Shown here: piece after piece, positions 22,903 through 24,951 of the stretch
Layout: each line of letters opens with the position of its first letter
How positions within the stretch are numbered: position 1 is the first letter of the stretch
NCBI GenBank assembly: GCA_035506255.1
Contig: DATJPS010000020.1
Location: 1 to 24,951 of the forward strand
Origin: CAIYXV01 sp035506255
GTDB taxonomy: Bacteria > Margulisbacteria > WOR-1 > XYC2-FULL-46-14 > WPAF01
Direction of reading: 5' to 3'
Length of the DNA: 24,951 bases
Notes under the pieces: generated by a model
The model's database searches: none
Told to the model about the DNA's origin: nothing
Seen by the model: only the letters and a program-made list of their open reading frames with translations
Made by a program: the position numbers and the translations under genes

Positions 22903-24459
22903 ATGAAGTTCTTCCTGACCACTCCACTTTATTACGTGAACGACATTCCGCATATCGGGCATGCCTACACCACCATCGCCGCCGACGTACTTGCCCGCTA
23001 TAAAAGGAAAAAAGGGTTCGAGGTTTTCTTTTTAACCGGCACCGACGAGCACGGCCAGAAGGTATGGAAGGCGGCGGAAAAGCAGGGGCTCGCTCCCCAG
23101 CAGTTCGTCGACCAAATCGTGGAGCGGTTCCTTTCCGCCTGGCAGAAGCTGGGGATCGACTACAGCGATTTTATCCGTACCACCGAAATCCGCCATTCCA
23201 AAGCGGTGCAGAAGATATTTCACAATCTCCTGGTCGCAGGCGATGTCTACAAAGGGGAATATGTAGGGCATTATTGCGTCCCCTGCGAAACCTACTGGTC
23301 GGAGAACGAGCTGACCGAGGACATGGACGGGCGCAAACTTTGTCCCGATTGCGGCCGCGCGACCGATATCATCAAGGAAGAGACCTACTATTTCAGGCAG
23401 TCCAAGTACCAGGAGCGACTGCTCAAGCACATCGAGGAGAATCCCGATTTCATCCAGCCGGAGCCCCGCCGCAACGAGATCGTCCAATTCATCAAGCAGG
23501 GGCTGCGCGACCTTTCGATCACCCGGACCGCTTTCCCCTGGGGAATCCCGGTCCCGGACGATCCCAAGCACGTGGTTTATGTCTGGTTCGACGCGCTCAT
23601 CAATTACATTTCGGCGATCGGCTACGCTGACAACCAGGACTGTTTCAACAAATACTGGCCGGCCGATGTCCACCTGATGGGGAAGGAGATCGTCCGCTTC
23701 CATGCCGTCACCTGGTCGTGCATTTTGATGGCGCTGGGACTTGATCTGCCAAAGCGGATCTTCGGCCACGGGTGGTGGACGGTGGAGGGGGAGAAGATGA
23801 GCAAGAGCCGCGGCAATGTGATCGACCCGATCGCGCTGGCGAACGAGTTCGGTGTCGACGCGGTGCGGTATTTCATCCTGCGCGAGGTCCCGTTCGGCAG
23901 CGACGGCGATTTTTCGATGCGATCGTTCATCGGGCGGTATAACGCCGACCTGGCCAACGATCTGGGAAACCTATTGAGCCGGACACTTACGATGGTGGAC
24001 AAATATCAAAATTCCGAAATCCGAAATCCGAAATCCGAAATTACGGATGAAATGAGCAAAGAGCTGACCGATCTGATCAAGGCTACGCCCAAGGCGTTCG
24101 ACGAACAGATCGAAAAGCTCGCTTTTTCCGATGCGCTGGGCGAGGTGTTCAAGCTGATCAGCCAGGCGAACTTCTATATAGAAAAGGAGGCGCCCTGGGC
24201 GCTGGCGAAAGCGGGAGAGACCGACAAGCTGGCCGCGGTGCTGTTAAATCTTTGCGAAGTGTTAAGGATCGCCGCGATTCTCGTCAACCCGACGATGCCG
24301 CAGACGGCCGTTAAAATGTGGGACCAGCTGAATTTCGCTTTGCCCCTTGAAAAAGCCAACGCCGAACCTTTTGGCATGGAGATTGCAGGAACTACCGTCA
24401 GGAAAGGCGAACCGCTGTTCCCCCGCCTGAACCGGACCGAGACCGGGGGAAAAAAATAA
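22903..24459 (+). CDS. metG: Methionyl-tRNA synthetase
   Basis: 518 residues, class I aminoacyl-tRNA synthetase charging tRNA-Met. The HIGH motif is HIGHAYTT near residue 16, followed by FFLTGTDEHGQKV. A zinc-knuckle region shows CVPCETYW and LCPDCGRA (two Cys pairs), and the KMSKS motif is GEKMSKSRGNV. It is the short form without the C-terminal EMAP/Trbp111 tRNA-binding domain. Residues about 368-380 (QNSEIRNPKSEITDE) come from a 7-bp repeat array inserted just after the catalytic core (LLSRTLTMVDKY), at the junction to the anticodon-binding helices. Followed 16 bases later by tatD, a common pairing. Confidence 0.97.
   Translation: MKFFLTTPLYYVNDIPHIGHAYTTIAADVLARYKRKKGFEVFFLTGTDEHGQKVWKAAEKQGLAPQQFVDQIVERFLSAWQKLGIDYSDFIRTTEIRHSKAVQKIFHNLLVAGDVYKGEYVGHYCVPCETYWSENELTEDMDGRKLCPDCGRATDIIKEETYYFRQSKYQERLLKHIEENPDFIQPEPRRNEIVQFIKQGLRDLSITRTAFPWGIPVPDDPKHVVYVWFDALINYISAIGYADNQDCFNKYWPADVHLMGKEIVRFHAVTWSCILMALGLDLPKRIFGHGWWTVEGEKMSKSRGNVIDPIALANEFGVDAVRYFILREVPFGSDGDFSMRSFIGRYNADLANDLGNLLSRTLTMVDKYQNSEIRNPKSEITDEMSKELTDLIKATPKAFDEQIEKLAFSDALGEVFKLISQANFYIEKEAPWALAKAGETDKLAAVLLNLCEVLRIAAILVNPTMPQTAVKMWDQLNFALPLEKANAEPFGMEIAGTTVRKGEPLFPRLNRTETGGKK
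24010..24038 (+). repeat. Heptanucleotide tandem repeat within metG (AATCCGA)
   Basis: AATTCCGA followed by three perfect AATCCGA units. It is translated as NSEIRNPKSEI, a heptapeptide period, in frame inside metG. The unit is the same as in pstB at 19331-19358. Confidence 0.8.
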
Positions 24460-24475
24460 CCAAAAGGGGCCGTTA

Positions 24476-24951
24476 ATGTTCATCGATACCCATGCCCATC
24501 TGACCATGCCGGAGTTCAAAGACCTTGCGCCATATCTCAAACGCGCCGAAGATGCCGGTATAACAAAGATCATCAACGCATCGTTCGATCTCCCGTCGTC
24601 CGTTGGATCGGTCGCGCTGGCCGAAAGGTACGGGAATATTTACGCGGCGGTAGGGATCCATCCCCATGATGCCGATCAGGTAAACGAGACATCGCTCGAA
24701 CAGATCCGGGAAATGGCGAAGAACCCGAGGGTGGTCGCGATCGGCGAGACCGGACTTGATTATCATTATAAATTGAAACCGGTGGATCAGCAGATGGCCG
24801 CGTTCCGTTCATTCCTCGCTCTGGCGCAAGAGCTCAACAAACCGGTCATCATCCATTCCCGCGAAGCGCAGGCCGATACTATCGATGTGATAAAAAAGGC
24901 CAACCGGGGCGGACTGAAAGGGGTGTTCCACTGTTTTGCCGGTGACGATGA
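24476..24951 (+). CDS. tatD: TatD family metal-dependent hydrolase, 3' truncated
   Basis: 158 codons are present before the window ends. TIM-barrel metallohydrolase of the TatD DNase family: metal-binding FIDTHAHL at the N-terminus, AAVGIHPHDA, the catalytic AIGETGLDYHY, KPVIIHSREA, and FHCFAGD at the edge. Family members are Mg-dependent 3'-5' exonucleases or D-aminoacyl-tRNA deacylase-type hydrolases. An AAAGGGGC ribosome site lies before the ATG. It follows metG on the same strand and is probably co-transcribed. Confidence 0.95.
   Translation, partial: MFIDTHAHLTMPEFKDLAPYLKRAEDAGITKIINASFDLPSSVGSVALAERYGNIYAAVGIHPHDADQVNETSLEQIREMAKNPRVVAIGETGLDYHYKLKPVDQQMAAFRSFLALAQELNKPVIIHSREAQADTIDVIKKANRGGLKGVFHCFAGDD

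Noticed and set aside
1..24951. High frequency of GCGATCG/GATC words as a repeat or methylation system
   Set aside because: They mostly arise from Ala/Ile/Asp codon choice (GCG ATC, GAT CG) within genes; no array or methylase gene is present in the window.

Overview
The window reads as a phosphate-acquisition island from an uncultured diderm (outer-membrane) bacterium. Two beta-barrel porin-like genes, LemA, a periplasmic-type PstS and a lipoprotein PstS argue for a Gram-negative-type envelope. Gene style and the dispersed 7-bp repeats recall candidate-phylum lineages such as Margulisbacteria/Saganbacteria, but the sequence alone does not prove this. No rRNA, tRNA, CRISPR array, transposase or phage gene is visible.

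Layout. 1-886: 3' part of a PhoR-like sensor kinase. 909-2660: TPM-domain protein, a small Gly-rich membrane protein and LemA, closed by a clear terminator (2676-2713). 2751-12295: a Pho-box promoter followed by a tightly packed, mostly overlapping operon of twelve genes: porin, pstS, pstC, pstA, pstB, phoU, a receiver-less PhoB-type DNA-binding protein, Ppx/GppA-HD exopolyphosphatase, two thymidylate-kinase-like P-loop proteins, a small basic protein and an ArsC-type reductase. 12323-13880: a second Pho-box-like array and a Porin_5-like protein. 13890-16450, minus strand: an unknown multi-pass membrane protein with its own Pho box, and a methyltransferase-like protein. 16558-21713: a fourth Pho box and a second operon pstS-pstC-pstA-pstB-pstB-phoU. 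21706-22845: unknown exported protein. 22903-24951: metG and the 5' part of tatD.

How it fits together. A PhoR kinase (with a PhoB regulator presumably just upstream of the window) would respond to phosphate starvation. Four promoters carry TTAACA-like direct repeats at exactly 11-bp spacing, three of them 15-16 bp upstream of a GATAAT -10 element. They would drive outer-membrane uptake (porins), two ABC phosphate importers, two PhoU proteins, polyphosphate turnover and arsenate handling.

Most notable result. The second operon encodes two PstB ATPases with complementary defects. The first (19316-20101) keeps the LSGGQ signature but has lost the Q-loop Gln and the H-loop His. The second (20265-21029) keeps Walker A, Q-loop, Walker B and H-loop but has LSLES in place of LSGGQ. 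Together they would form one consensus and one degenerate ATP site, the arrangement known from heterodimeric ABC exporters, here in a phosphate importer beside a normal single-PstB system. Other points of interest are the receiver-less PhoB-like protein, the P-loop Lys-to-Arg change in one of the paired kinase-like proteins, a MITE-like element between the two pstB genes, heptanucleotide repeats read as SEIRNPK peptides in two unrelated proteins, and several apparently leaderless promoters.
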